NCBI RefSeq assembly: GCF_905147365.1
Contig: NC_056409.1
Location: 21,519,001 to 21,583,000, forward strand
Length of the DNA stretch: 64,000 nt
Reading direction: 5' to 3'
Source: Aricia agestis
Lineage: Eukaryota; Arthropoda; Insecta; Lepidoptera; Lycaenidae
This document shows, one piece after another, positions 45,601 to 57,747 of the stretch. A program made the translations under genes and the position numbers. Within the stretch, counting starts at the first letter, position 1. Each line of letters opens with the position of its first letter. The notes beneath the pieces are model-generated. The model worked only from the letters and a program-made list of their open reading frames with translations, searched no databases and was not told where the DNA came from.

Positions 45601-47425
45601 GAAAATTTATGGGAAATTATTTTTATCACAACACGGCAAGACACACGGGCGATGTCTAACGCTCAAAATGGCCGCGAATGTCGAATACCTACAAATTAAT
45701 GACGTGACAAACACGGACCACCGCCTAATTGAAAATAATTTAATTTACAGTTTTTAATTACTTAAACCCACGGAATCGGAATATTGTAGATAACGCGCAA
45801 TCGTGGTATTGAAACATTAAAGTCTGATTTAAAGATGTAAAATAGAATTTTAGCTCGGTAAATAGTTCGAAAAAATGTTAGGAAAGCACTGGGCAAATAA
45901 TTTAATTTTTGAATTGGTAGGTATTGACAATAATATAAAATATGTACTACATTGTAATCTCTGCATTTTGCAAGCACAGCTCTGAATGAAAAAGAAATGT
46001 TTGAATGAAAATTTACTTTTTATTTAAAACAAAAGCGACTTAACCCTTCAATATTGATGTAGGTATGTAATGACTAATGACCGTAATAATGACAAGTCCC
46101 GGATATAGTGTAATTGTAACATCGCCATCGGCTGTAAACACTCACTTGTGTAACGGTCTCTAAAATATGTTTTCACTGCAAATTAAATAATGTTTTCTAA
46201 ATAAATCATATAATATGTATCATAACTATAATTATTGTCATGTGTCGAACGTTAATTAATTTTGTTTTTGTGTACTGTTAACATACAGTAACAAATATGA
46301 GAAATCTATCATGATTTATAGCATATATATAATATGGATTTGTTTAATTATAATAACTGAAATTAAAATAAAAGGCACAAAAAGGACCAATTTCAGCAAC
46401 GCGCAACTAAAATCAATGTTGATTTTAATTATCATCAATACCTATTCAATCTGACAAGATTTACCGCATACTTTTTTTAAAGGTGTTTAGCGCCATTCTG
46501 GTGATGATTACTAGGAAATGTCCAGGAAACGTGGAACCAGGTTGCACGGGACACTGAGGTCCGGTGACCTGGCACAAATACCACAATAAACGGCGATAAG
46601 GACGCATTAAACAATTGTTACGTTTATATCGACCATAACTCGCTAATGCCGTACTAAACGGTGCGACCGGCTACAGGTTACCATTATTTGTAACTTATTA
46701 TGTTTATAAAAGATTTATGCTCTCGAGTATTGCTGTGAGTGGACTGTAAAGTTTCCTTGAGTGTTTGTAATGTGGGTAACCGTTGGAATCGGAAATTATA
46801 GGCTTTTTGTATAATGAAAATATTGCAACATAGCTAAAATTTTGACACAATAATAATCAATATTGTATTTTAAAATTGGATACAATTCGGAACCTGTATA
46901 TGGCAAATGTAGAGAACCCTAAATTGTATTCTACAAAAGAAACATTTTGCAGCTAGCAAAATCTTAGCAATGTAGAGATACAAAAAATTGCATTCTTTAA
47001 AAAACTAAAGGCGAATGCCCAAAAATGTAAGTATGGACCAAAAACCCGGAATCGATTGAAACCATTTATATGTGGCATAGTAGACTACTTATACTGTATC
47101 CCAAATACAATGTTCTTTTTGGATTTAACAATCACCGAGTACTTTAAAAACGATCGTAACTAATTGACTTTTCTTATTAGGAGTCTATATAATATTCAGG
47201 ACGACGCGATGCTACAAACGAAAGTGTGGCGATTACTATGTAGTAAAAACATTTTTAATACAGATGTACAGTGTGGTAATTACGTATTTATGAATTTAAT
47301 GTTTAAATATTTATCACTTTTATATCTGACAGTATGAATGTTAGTTTGGTATAGAAAATAATCTGTATACAGTATGTACTGTTTTTTTAGGATTATTAAG
47401 TACACGATATCGGTTATATGATCGT
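45601..47425. other. hth intron 1, AT-rich spacer
   Basis: No supported feature; composition returns to AT-rich after the GC-richer block. Confidence 0.4.
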
Positions 47426-47790
47426 TTTTTTTATAAAATAAGGGGGCAAACGAGCAAACGGATCACCTGATGGAAAGCAACTATACTGTCGCCCATGGAC
47501 ACTCGCAACATTAGAAGAGCTGCAAGTACGTTGCTGGCCTTCGAAAGTTTGCAGGTCGTATTGAAAATATAGTGACAGTTTATTTCAAAGTTTTACAGTG
47601 CGCAGCAGAAAGTTACGCAAAAAACGCACAGTGAAAGACTGCCACTCATCAAAGTGATGAGGATGGTATATTTTTTGCGTGGAGCGATGGCGAAAAGTTG
47701 CAGGTGGTATGATTGCGAACAATTTCTTAGAGCACTCCCCGTGATACAACCGATAGAGGATGTAGAATGCAGCCAAGGGTGGTTAAGTTT
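47426..47790 (-). repeat. LINE-type 3' end, inverted (diverged)
   Basis: The minus strand carries GTTTGCTCGTTTGCCCCCTT and CTTTCCATCAGGTGATCCG, then CTCTTCTAATGTTGCGAGTG, as at 13112-13430, followed by a longer diverged body. Two small minus-strand frames at 47585-47817 are shadows. Confidence 0.7.
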
Positions 47791-47821
47791 ATTCTTAAAA
47801 TATATTATATTTGACATACTT

Positions 47822-48186
47822 TTTTAGGGTTCCATACCCAAAAGGTAAAAACGGGACACTATTACTGAGACTTCGATATCTGTCCGTCTGTCTGTCTCCA
47901 GGCTCTTACTCAAGAACCGCTATAGCTAGACTTCTGAAATCTTCACAGATTGTGTATATCTGATGCCGCTATAACATCAGATACTAAAAACTAAATAAAG
48001 GGACACATGATTTTTTTATGAAATCCTCAATTATGTGTGTACTTTAATATTTAGTCGCAAAAATTAAAATAAAATAAATAATTACGGGGAGCTCCCATAC
48101 AAAAAACAATTTTTCCCCTACTTTCGCTCTATAACGGTACGGAACCCTTCGTGCGTGAGTCCGACTCGCACTTGGCCAATTTTTTT
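47822..48186 (+). mobile_element. GGTTCCG-type element
   Basis: TTTTTAGGGTTCCATACCCA, (CTGT/CCGT)n near 47880-47898, internal AGATTGTGTATATCTGATGCC, ends GAGTCCGACTCGCACTTGGC. Same length class as 2821-3296. Confidence 0.85.
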
Positions 48187-50408
48187 TTCTATTTAATTGT
48201 ACATTATAATTGTCTATCAACATCGCTTTCACGAAAAAGATCACAAAAACAAAGGAAATAACTAGTTAATTCGAAGTAGATACCACACTGTGTATCTCAG
48301 ATTTATTTTTCAAATTATCGGTTTCGGTTATGGTTTAGAAAAAAAAAACATATTTTCAATCTACTATTTAAGCTCTACTTTGCTATACATAAATTATTTT
48401 AATCGACTATGGGTTTTTTGGGCATAGTTCTTTGCAACTTGTCTATCAGTAGCAACTAGCCATAAAGAGAACCCTAAAGTTATTTTTACTATGGTCATAA
48501 TGACCTAACATCTATTATACGATTTTAATGAATTTCGTAATTTGTACCTATACATATAGAGTTACTATTTTAAGTATAATAACCCGCCAAGAATCACTAT
48601 GTCCTGAGAAGAGTTATACTTACTCTACCTCTACATCCTAGAGACTACTTTTCTTAAGTGCACTAGAGGTAGACCGTAGGGTTATGTTTTTTGAGTGTAT
48701 GTTATATGTTTCTTTTGCACGTTTTAGAGCCTAAACGGCTGTTCTGACCTTAGTCTGAGAGGTATCATTAGAATCGTCACAATCATGAGAGAAACACTGG
48801 GGTACAAATCATCCGTTTTTATATTATTTAAAAAAAAAGTCAGGTTATACTAATGAGTATAAAACTATGATCAAGTGTGCGCTATTAAAGTATAACAGGT
48901 GTGGTGTATCGATCGCCCGGAACGGCCAGTCATGGTGTTTGATGGGGACCTCCCCCCCTGCACCCCCCACCCACCCCACCGCCGGGGGGGTCATACATTA
49001 GCGGTGATACAGCACAACCATTGTGTGTTTAATTTTAATAACCCATCTGCTGGCTCTCAGGATGATGATGATGGTTTTTCGCCGGGTTTCTTATGATCTG
49101 GTTTGAAGTTAATTGTAGAATACGTTATGTCTCTTGTTTTTCATTATAATTTAATAATAGAAGGCATGAATACAAAACATGAAATAGCAAGTGAGCCCAA
49201 AGCCAAGCCAAGCCAAGCCGTTATATTATGTTACACAGCTGTGCCTTCAAAAGCATCATAAAACCACAGAATATATATTAGTAGTACCAAATAAAACCAA
49301 AATAAAACATAATAATATTTTTAGGTAGACTATACTAATCCATAATACGAGTATGTATAAGGAAATAAATAAGCATTATTCATTATTACGCCCCAAATTA
49401 GTTAGCTTCCAAATATGAGCAGCTTTCAAAAATAATGTGACACAATTAGGGGGGAAAGGAGGGAGAAAACCTTCAAAGCCTTACGTAATACTTGAACGCT
49501 TCCTTACTCCACAGAATCACAATGTCTTGACCAGCCTCTTTAACAAGGTTTTATATTAACTGTGAAGAAGCTTGTAAATGTAATGGATGGAACGTCTTAT
49601 ATCGTTAGGGAAGCCAAAATCTTCAACTTTTAAGATTTATACTGAGCCGCGGCCAAGAAAGAGGCTATCTGTCAGTTCTGTCACACAGGGGCCTCTCGCT
49701 CGCACATTTATTAAATGTATGTTCATTGGCGAGGTCCGTGCATACGATTATTGTGGTTGTCAAGGTATTTTGTGAGGTAAATCATCCAATAGAAATTCAC
49801 GGACGATTGTAATAAAGTTTTGAGTTTGGAATCTTTCAAAAAGATTTCTTTTTGCATCATTTAAGGTTTAAATGATATAAATTAACTAATTTGTATCATA
49901 AAATGTGTAATAAACTTTAACTATCACTGCTTAATATTATCCTTTCAACAAAGTGATAATGTCATTAAAATTATTAAGTAATCAAAATAATTGCTCGCAC
50001 TTAAAACTGACATTTTGTTCTGGAATACGACTCGAAACTTACAGTACCTACCTAATCTTGTAACATTATATTAATTAAATCACCATACATAATATTAATA
50101 TGTAATAAACTTGAAATAGATGTACATTATCAAAATATATTCGTCATAAAGACGGAGAGACGCACAGATATGGAGCAATAATAATTAGTAAATAATTTAT
50201 ATTTCATGTTAATACGTTGATATATCGACAAACAGAATCGATTAAATCATCGCGACGCGATTATGATGATAGTTTATTAAGAGTCGGATCTTAAAATATT
50301 GGCCTACGACTTAGACATGTCTGTTAATTGTTGCTGGTGTAAGTTTTATAGGGGAACGGGACAAATAAAGATAATGCACCGAAAAATGAACATTTACATA
50401 CTCCTTTT
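48187..50408. other. hth intron 1 spacer with low-complexity spots
   Basis: No gene seen. A C/G-run patch lies at 48950-48990 (CCCCCCTGCACCCCCC then GGGGGGG), a (CCAAG)n-like run at 49197-49218, and a purine-rich stretch at 49449-49466. Not classified further. Confidence 0.45.
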
Positions 50409-50738
50409 TAACCAACTTAAAAAAAGGAGGTTATCAATTCGACGCGTATGTATGTAATATTTCCAGAACTGCCCAATTTTCATGTATGTCAGTCTGAACA
50501 AATGTGCCAAATTTCAAAAGTGTATGTATACAGTATGTATGAATGTATGTAATGTATGTTTTTATGTTTGTGTTCGTATATCTCTGGAACTACCATTCCG
50601 ATTTCAGTAATTCTTTTTTTGTTGTACTATTGTTCAACTTAGGGAATAATGCAAGTTTCATCAAAATCGGCTCAGTTTTGGAGATAGGGAGTTTTAAATC
50701 TCAATTTTGAAGTGGGTTTTATCTTCTTAAAATACAGT
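50409..50738 (+). mobile_element. AACCGACTTC-type repeat, diverged copy
   Basis: Starts AACCAACTTAAAAAAAGGAG then GTTATCAATTCGACGCGTAT and ends TTTTGAAGTGGGTTTTATCT. Interior shared with 35829-36318. The 5' terminus is single here, not tandemly amplified. Confidence 0.75.
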
Positions 50739-51889
50739 TATCTAACATTTCTCTCTAATGTTATAAATTTTAAATTATAATAATTCGTACCAAATTTACT
50801 GGTGGATATTATAGGTCTAATCTATAATATAAATCCGACTGTGAACAAAAATTATAAAGACTAAAATTACTTATAAGTACTTACTAAAATATTCTCAGTC
50901 ATTCCTTTTCCTAGCGTTCAAAGCACCTTCTACCTCCATATAATCGGCTTAGCGGTTAGTGAATAGATAACAGACAGACAGACAGAGGCTTTTGCATTTA
51001 AATATGTATATTGTTATGTATTTTGTTTCTGGACTATTGTTTCTGTTTATATTAATTTGGACTAAACTAGAGTAAACTGTGCAAGTCTGGTATAATTTTA
51101 ATGAACTGTTTTAAATAATCTAGAATTATTTAAATATTATGTATAAGAAAATAAAATAACATTATTTTTGTAAAGTTGTTATTTGCTCAGCATTAGCGAC
51201 AAGCAATTATACGATAGTTAATATAATTATTATACAATGCAATTATTATATTCAATGCATAATACAGCGCGTAGCGGTCGGACAGAACGGGGTAATTTGA
51301 AAAGTAAATTCATTTTAATAGAACGTTGTATCATGAAGGTGGGTAATTAAGTTACAAGATGCGTCCAGCTGGTTATAATTATTCAACTATTAATGTTTGT
51401 TTAAAATAATTTGAATATTTACGCATTATGATTTCGTTTACGATAGAGACGGGAGGTTTTTTTTGTATTGTAAAAGTACGAAAAAAAAGTAAGCACATAC
51501 TTACACAAACTTTTTTTGCTAAACCAAAAACCATCAAAGATAAGTTTTATCGTTACGATTATGACTTTCTTTGTAATTCCTGGTATTTGGGAGGAATCCA
51601 GGGATTTTTGGGGGAAAACGAAATAAAATGATTTAAATATTATAATTTTTTGTTCCATAAGTCGTAAACGTGTAACCTTATACTTAGTTTATAAAAAGTT
51701 GTAACAATAGAGGCACGCAAAAACTTTATTACTCTATGTTAGCTCTTACAACAATAACTTGTTCAAGTATCAATTCTATCAAATTGCCTATATTATTATG
51801 ATATTATAACTCGTATCGAATAAATAGTAAAATATTAGAAATTAAAGAGTTAAAAAAGTATAAAATTATACAATAAATATTATTATTTA
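50739..51889. other. hth intron 1, AT-rich spacer
   Basis: No supported feature. The paired opposite-strand frames at 51419-51658 show no family motifs. Confidence 0.4.
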
Positions 51890-52121
51890 TCTATATATAT
51901 TATGAAACTCAAAGGTGACTGACTGACATGGTGGTCTATCAACGCACAGCCCAATCCACTGGAACGATCGGGCTGAAATTTGGCATGCAGGTAGATGTTA
52001 TGACGTAGGCATCCGCTAAGAAAGGATTTTGATCAATTTTACCTCCAAGGGGTTAAAGTAGGGGATGAAAGTTTATATATAATAATACCTACTTAACGCG
52101 AAGCCGCGGGCAAAAGCTCGT
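51890..52121 (+). mobile_element. Lep1-type Helitron, decayed 3' end
   Basis: TCTATATATATTATGAAACT after an A/T-rich flank, then ACTGACTGACATGG, ATCGGGCTGAAATTTGGCAT and the near-terminal GCGAAGCCGCGGGCAAAAGC. The expected CTAGT terminus is diverged (CTCGT), so the exact end is uncertain. Confidence 0.65.
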
Positions 52122-54096
52122 TAAAAATAAAACATATTCTTTCACCTTCACGGAACATTAAATAAAATGAATGTGGTGAATAGTTACTGTTTAACTATAA
52201 TAGTTTTATTGCACGAGTAATATAAATTACTCATCATCATCATTCTTGGGGTTTGCCATCTCATCTGGATTTAGCCTAAGTTGTCTTTCATGGCACTTAT
52301 TCTTCAGGATGGGCTAAAATCATAAAATGGTCGATTTGGAGAATCATATTATGAATCATAATATGATTCATGTTTTTTTTAATCGCAAAATGGTCACTCT
52401 GCCTGCAATTCATGTCTGGTAATTCTTACTAATTTGACATTCGTCCGTTTGACAGTTTTGATAATATCATTTGCTGAATTGATTGAGAGGAATTGCTAAA
52501 TATGACCATTTTAGCCCCGCGGATAGCAATTTTAAGTTACTTATTAATACATTTAATGTATTATTTAAGTAACTTAAAATATGATTAGTTGTAAGTAAGT
52601 ATGTGTAATAAAATTAAAAATAAGCTCTTAAATAATAATTAGTTACGTCATCTAGACCATAATATAATTATAATATAAATAGTACTAGGTTCATATTATA
52701 CCATTATGATTTATGAAAAATACAAAACGTTTGTCCCATTAGACAAAAATCCTCTTAATTATAAAATAAAAACTAGACAAAGCCACTCACCTGTCGAACA
52801 TCTCGAGCCCTCTAACGCAGGTCATAATTGCTGGACACAATTTGATAAAGATCTGCGATGACGTCATCATATTCCGAAGCTTCACTTCACAGGCTTTTAA
52901 TTGTGCATTAAATACTTAAGATGGTCTGATGCAGCCTTTTTGTGCCCATAGATGTATAATGGAGATCCATTCGTCGCGTGATACTTTATTTTTAGCTAAT
53001 GTCTTTTAATGGGAGGCGGAGTTAATGACTTTTAAAATTTTGCTGCGAGTAAATGTAAAAAATATAAAGGTGACTGAACTTGTTGAAAAAATGTTGTATT
53101 AGGCTGAATGGTGTTGTAGAAATGCGATTACTGTGTCATATTTAATCGGTCATGTTTTCGGACAAACCAACTGATAAGATTTCAATATTTATCGACTGTC
53201 AAGCAAATAAGTGTCAATTTTGATTTGCCGAGACGAGATACCCAAAGTTCGTGGGTTTCTGAGCACAAAAGTCTCGTTTATCTACGGTATGATACATCGA
53301 CGGCTCGGCTGCTTATTTATGGTTTTTATAAGTCGATTATGCGTTGACCTTACGTTTTCACGCTAGATAAAGCAGCGGTAGTACAATTTAGTTTTATAAA
53401 GTAAACTCGGCGTTTCTGCACGATACATTCGGCCGTGTTTAATTATGTATGAGTTAACTGCTTTTTGTTACGTAAAAAGTCGACTTAAAAAATAGCCCCG
53501 AAGATTGGTTAGATCGTGGGCGCGATAACGAAATTATTTTATAGAATTACTCGCCGGAGCTCCGCCGCGAACGTAGCTTTCGACGCTAGTCGCCGTTTAC
53601 ATTTACGTCGTAATTTCCTTAAACTACAATTTACGGTTAATTTACATTCAACTTCGAGGAAAACTAGCTGGTTGCTAACTTTATGTCAATTACACATACA
53701 GATTACTTATTCGAGTTATTCGTCGTCTATGAGGTGTACTAACATGAGCTCTTTAAATGGTAGAGCACATTAGATGGCTGATTAGGTTGTCTTTTGCTCC
53801 CTAAACGAGCTACCATGTAGGTGGGTCACATTGCCAACATATTACAGGTTAGAGTGTTGTTATCTCTATCTCTAATAGAGCGAATAAACATTATAATTGA
53901 TTTATGAGCCGAGTAGAAAAATAAGTATGAGTGTGTGCGTGAGTAAATATTTTAATCACACTTTCCAAGAGAAGCTAGAGGCAGCTAGAGGCACGTTGGG
54001 TGAGCGAAGCGAGCGAGCATTTTGAAAGCCAACGAACTTTTTTTACTTCCCTCAAATTTTGCAATATTTTGATGTATTTTTTTTTGTATTTTCCAG
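52122..54096. other. hth intron 1, distal part to the exon 2 acceptor
   Basis: Mostly unique. Contains a palindrome at 52530-52579 (TTTTAAGTTACT with its inverse) and a GC-moderate repeat-free stretch at about 53200-53770. It ends in a strong polypyrimidine tract and TTTTCCAG at the exon 2 acceptor. Confidence 0.5.
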
Positions 54097-54269
54097 TACG
54101 ACGAGAGCCTCCACGGCGGGGGCTACATGGAGGGCGGCGCGATGTACCACGAGCACCGGCTGTCGCACCCGCACCTGCCGCCCGTGCACTACCCCCCTCC
54201 GGCCGCGCCCGCGCACGCGCTGCCCGGCGAGCCGCTCGTCCACAAGCGCGACAAGGACGCGATCTATGG
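54097..54269 (+). CDS. hth: homothorax, coding exon 2
   Basis: This 173-nt exon follows TGTATTTTCCAG and precedes the donor GTGAGT. It encodes 57 residues plus two bases of a glycine codon: YDESLHGGGYMEGGAMYHEH..., a His/Pro/Ala-rich middle, and VHKRDKDAIY at the end. The Y-D-x-L-H-G-G start and the VHKRDKDAIYGHPLFPL junction are hallmarks of Meis/Homothorax N-termini, just ahead of the MEIS domain that binds Extradenticle/Pbx. Splice phase is 0 at the start (after MAQPR) and 2 at the end; joining to 59700 rebuilds GGG (Gly) before HPLFPLL. The His/Pro linker is shorter than the alanine-rich Drosophila one. The three other frames drawn through this GC-rich exon, one of them 163 residues on the minus strand, are shadows. 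Confidence 0.95.
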
Positions 54270-55332
54270 GTGAGTCCGGGGGTAAAGTGTGACATTTTAT
54301 GCTCTGCACGCATGCGTAGACCTGTTGATGTATGGACGAGTGGCACAGGAGCAGCATGCGAAGACGTTGCGAGTACCAGGCATACGATAAGATCTGCAGT
54401 ACCAGACCTTATCGTATGCCTGGTACTAACCCTGGTACTTGGTACTCGTAGTAACCTTAGTAGCATAAACCATCTTTAACTACATAGTAATGTAGGTGGT
54501 TTATGCTCTGGTTAAAGTATGCATAGATGTCGCTAGTACCAGTAATATGATGGCAATTTTTGCCAGTGGGCAGTGACGTAAGTCGAATTGTACCCGGCGC
54601 TGGTAATTTACTCAGCGGACCTCAGTAATGATCGTGATTTGTAGATGCAGTAGAGATAACTATACTACTGTAGGAGGTAGAGTTAGTAATAATAGAGATA
54701 GCGAAGAAAGGAACCTGATACCATCCTCTTGCATGTAGAATTTCAGTATTTCAAAAGGCTCGGTGTATCGTTGTTCTTATGTAGTCCGCAATCTCCATAG
54801 AAAAACGGAAAATTGTGAAAGACTATTAACAGTATTTTGACCGTACAAAAGGCTGTAGCTTATTTGAGCTGTGTGTTTAATTTTTCATGCGTTGGTTTTA
54901 CTTTAGTAGAGTAGGTACGTATCATAAATATTCTCGTACAATGAAAGTCTGCAGGTTCAAGGTAGTACTTTGCGAATCCTCAGACGCGTATAAAAACGCA
55001 CGTTTATTTTTTCTATTGACAAATGACTATAAGCAATAAAAATGAACGTTTAATATGCAAATGTATTTTAATATTCCGTATTTTCATGGACGATAATTTT
55101 TCATAATAACGTCAAATAGTGAGCTATCAGAAATAATAAAGTCACAACAAATATTATCTGCGATGGTTATAAAACGACACAACACGCTAATCTATTACGC
55201 TATCTCGTACATTCGGAAACGTTCACATCTAATAAAATCTAGATAAAACGATTCGCAGAATTAGCCGCTAAATTACCAGAGATTAAAACCTGCTACCTCC
55301 CTGATGTTATCATATTATGTCAAATATAGCAA
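54270..55332. other. hth intron 2, proximal part
   Basis: Begins GTGAGTCCG. Contains the inverted repeat at 54372-54427 and another pair (AGCATAAACCA at about 54462 with TGGTTTATGCT at about 54499). Otherwise unique, non-coding. Confidence 0.5.
54372..54427. repeat. Inverted repeat 100 nt downstream of the exon 2 donor
   Basis: AGTACCAGGCATACGATAAG (54372-54391) is perfectly complementary to 54408-54427, with a 16-nt loop that itself contains TCTG/CAGA pairing. Repeat-element termini are not evident. Confidence 0.9.
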
Positions 55333-55533
55333 TCTTATATCTTTAAACGAGCAATTCTTGAATATATATAATTGGAATCTCGGAATCGGCTCCAACGATT
55401 TTCATGAAATTTAGTATACAGGGGGTTTCGGGGGCGATAAATAGCTACTAATAATAGCTACTAATCATTTTTAGAAAATGTCATTTTATTCGTGTTTTAT
55501 CGAATACCGAGCCAAGCTCGGTCAAACAGCTAA
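55333..55533 (+). mobile_element. Short non-autonomous Helitron (copy 2)
   Basis: 5' TCTTATATCTTTAAACGAGC after an A; 3' hairpin CCGAGCCAAGCTCGG, TCAAACAG and CTAA before T. CTAA satisfies the CTRR rule. About 85-90 percent alike to 14658-14854 by eye. Confidence 0.9.
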
Positions 55534-56022
55534 TATACATAAAACATACTCGACAACAGCAAACGTAAGACAATAACTTCTTATTAAGTCGAGTGAGATA
55601 CTTTACAGAAGCGATTAATCACTTCTATAACTGAGCAAGACAGCCGAGGAATCCGACAACGCTTGAGATTTCGAAGAAATAATTAGCTCAACGCTTTCTT
55701 GTGCGGCTCAGTTTTTACGGCGTTTATATTTTTCTATTCATAGCCGGCTGATTGATAGAAAATTCCACCGAGTGTTGCGCCCGCGCTGCGCGGGACGCGG
55801 GTGCGACCGGCCGGAACTCACTGCAATTACTCACATCAACTCACTAGAGTGAGTCCACTCAGTGAGTAGACTATGACCTACAAACTCACGCTCAGATTGG
55901 TATTATGACAATGCTAATGATGTGTTAGAAACATCATACAGTGGGCCAATCAAAAAAATAGGCATAACGAATGCAGGCTCACAAAGCGAAATTGTATAGT
56001 AACCAGTAGTAATTAAAATGAA

Positions 56023-56474
56023 AAAAAATCGGTCAAGTGCGAGTCGGACTCGCGCATGAAGGGTTCCGTACCGGTATAGAGCGAAAGTAGACAACAAATT
56101 GTGTTTTTTGTATGGGAACCCACCCTTAAATATTTACTTTAAGTATTTTAATTTTATTATTAATTACTAAAGTACAAAATATATAACTATAAGGATTTTG
56201 TGAAAATTTCAAGTGCCTAGCTGTTACCATTATTGATTACGAGCAAACAAGGCCAAAAAATCACGTTTCTTGTATGGGAGCCCCCCTTAAATATTAACTT
56301 TATTTTATTTTCAGTATTTGTTGTTATAGCGGCAACAGAAATACACAATCTGTGAAAATTTCAGAACTCTAGCTATAGCGGTTCTTGAGATACAGCCTGG
56401 AGACAGACAGACAGACATCGAAGTCTTAGTAATAGGGTCCCGTTTTTACGCTTTGGGTACGGAACCCTAAAAAA
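56023..56474 (-). mobile_element. GGTTCCG-type element, inverted (copy a)
   Basis: On the plus strand it reads TCGGTCAAGTGCGAGTCGGA, then GGGTTCCGTACCGGTATAGA at the left, and (ACAG)n then GGGTACGGAACCCTAAAAAA at the right, i.e. the inverse of 2821-3296. Confidence 0.88.
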
Positions 56475-56800
56475 GAAACTTAAATCTATAATGTCTTTAT
56501 ACCAAAATAAAATCTAAAGAATATTAGGTACAAGATTTTGTAGCAATCATTTTATAGAATATCCATAATTAATAAAAGTTAAAACGTATATTGAGTTTTT
56601 CTAATAATACAATATTTTATATATCGATGATTTTAATCGTTATTTTATTGATTTTTTATCGCATATCGGTGCACGGTAGCCGGGTTTGTTATCTGAGATA
56701 GCAGAGTTAATTCGGGTATAATTGTAACGCGATTTCTCGACACTTCATAATCCGTACCCAATTGTCTATAATATCTACATTTTATACTATATTATGATGT

Positions 56801-57347
56801 TAATCGGCCAAGTGCGAGTTGGACTCGCGCACGAAGGGTTCCGTACCATTATAGAGCAATATGGGCAAAAATGTGTTTCTTGTATAGGAGCCCCCTTTAA
56901 TTATTTATTTTATTAAAATTTTATTATTTATTATTAAAGTACAAATATAATTAAGAATATTGTGATTATTTCAAGTGCCTACCTTCTCCCATTATTGATT
57001 AATTTACGAGCAAAAAAGACCAAAAAAAAGAAATCCACAGCCGAATATATAACCTCCTCGTTTTTTGGAAGTCGATTAAAAATCACGTTTGTTGTATGGG
57101 AGCCCCACTTAATTATATTTTTTTTTATTTTGTTTTTAGTATTTGTTGTTATAGCGGCAACATATTATATACACTATCTGTGACATTTTCAGAAGTCTAG
57201 CTATAGCGGTTCTTGAGATATAGCCTGGAGACAGACAGGCGGACAGACAGACGGACGGACAGACGGACAGACAGACGGACAGACAGACATCGAAGTCTTA
57301 GTAATAAGGTCCCGTTTTCAGCCTTTGGATTACGGAACCCTAAAAAT
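56801..57347 (-). mobile_element. GGTTCCG-type element, inverted (copy b)
   Basis: TCGGCCAAGTGCGAGTTGGA at the left and TACGGAACCCTAAAAA at the right, with an expanded ACAGACAG/ACGGACGG tract at 57228-57289. Two same-family copies lie within 330 bp in the same orientation. The 73-residue frame at 56962-57183 is a shadow. Confidence 0.88.
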
Positions 57348-57710
57348 GGACTATTAAGTATATAGACAGAGATTGAAAATATACATTTAACTACATCCTG
57401 ACAGCTTTAATATAATATTATTATCTGTGTAAGATAATAATTACTTTTTAGCAACATATTGAAATCTTGATAATAATATAAACATTTCAAAAGAAATAAA
57501 TTACAGCTAACCATTGAGATATATTGCAGCTAACAGATTTTTTACCTCTAATTTCAAGCTTTCAAAAACTAATACATCTAGATTCTAGAATCTAGATCAT
57601 CATAATGGTGAGGATGATTTTGATCTCTAGTCGTAGATAAGGTGCGAGGGAGAAATAATATAACAGATTTGAACTTCGAAGTTCTGAAGAAGTTCGTTGT
57701 CATTGTTAGC

Positions 57711-57741
57711 GGGGAGGGTAGCGGGGGGGAGGGGGGAGGGG
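57711..57741 (+). other. G-run cluster with quadruplex pattern
   Basis: GGGGAGGG, then GGGGGGG, GGGGGG and GGGG separated by one to five bases on the coding strand of hth intron 2. It meets the four-G-run rule for a possible DNA/RNA quadruplex. Function is not shown. Confidence 0.7.
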
Positions 57742-57747
57742 TGTAAT

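Noticed and set aside
53975..54466. 163-residue minus-strand and 159-residue plus-strand ORFs
   Set aside because: They are shadows of hth exon 2 in the wrong frames; the real frame carries YDESLHGG...VHKRDKDAIY with matching splice phases.
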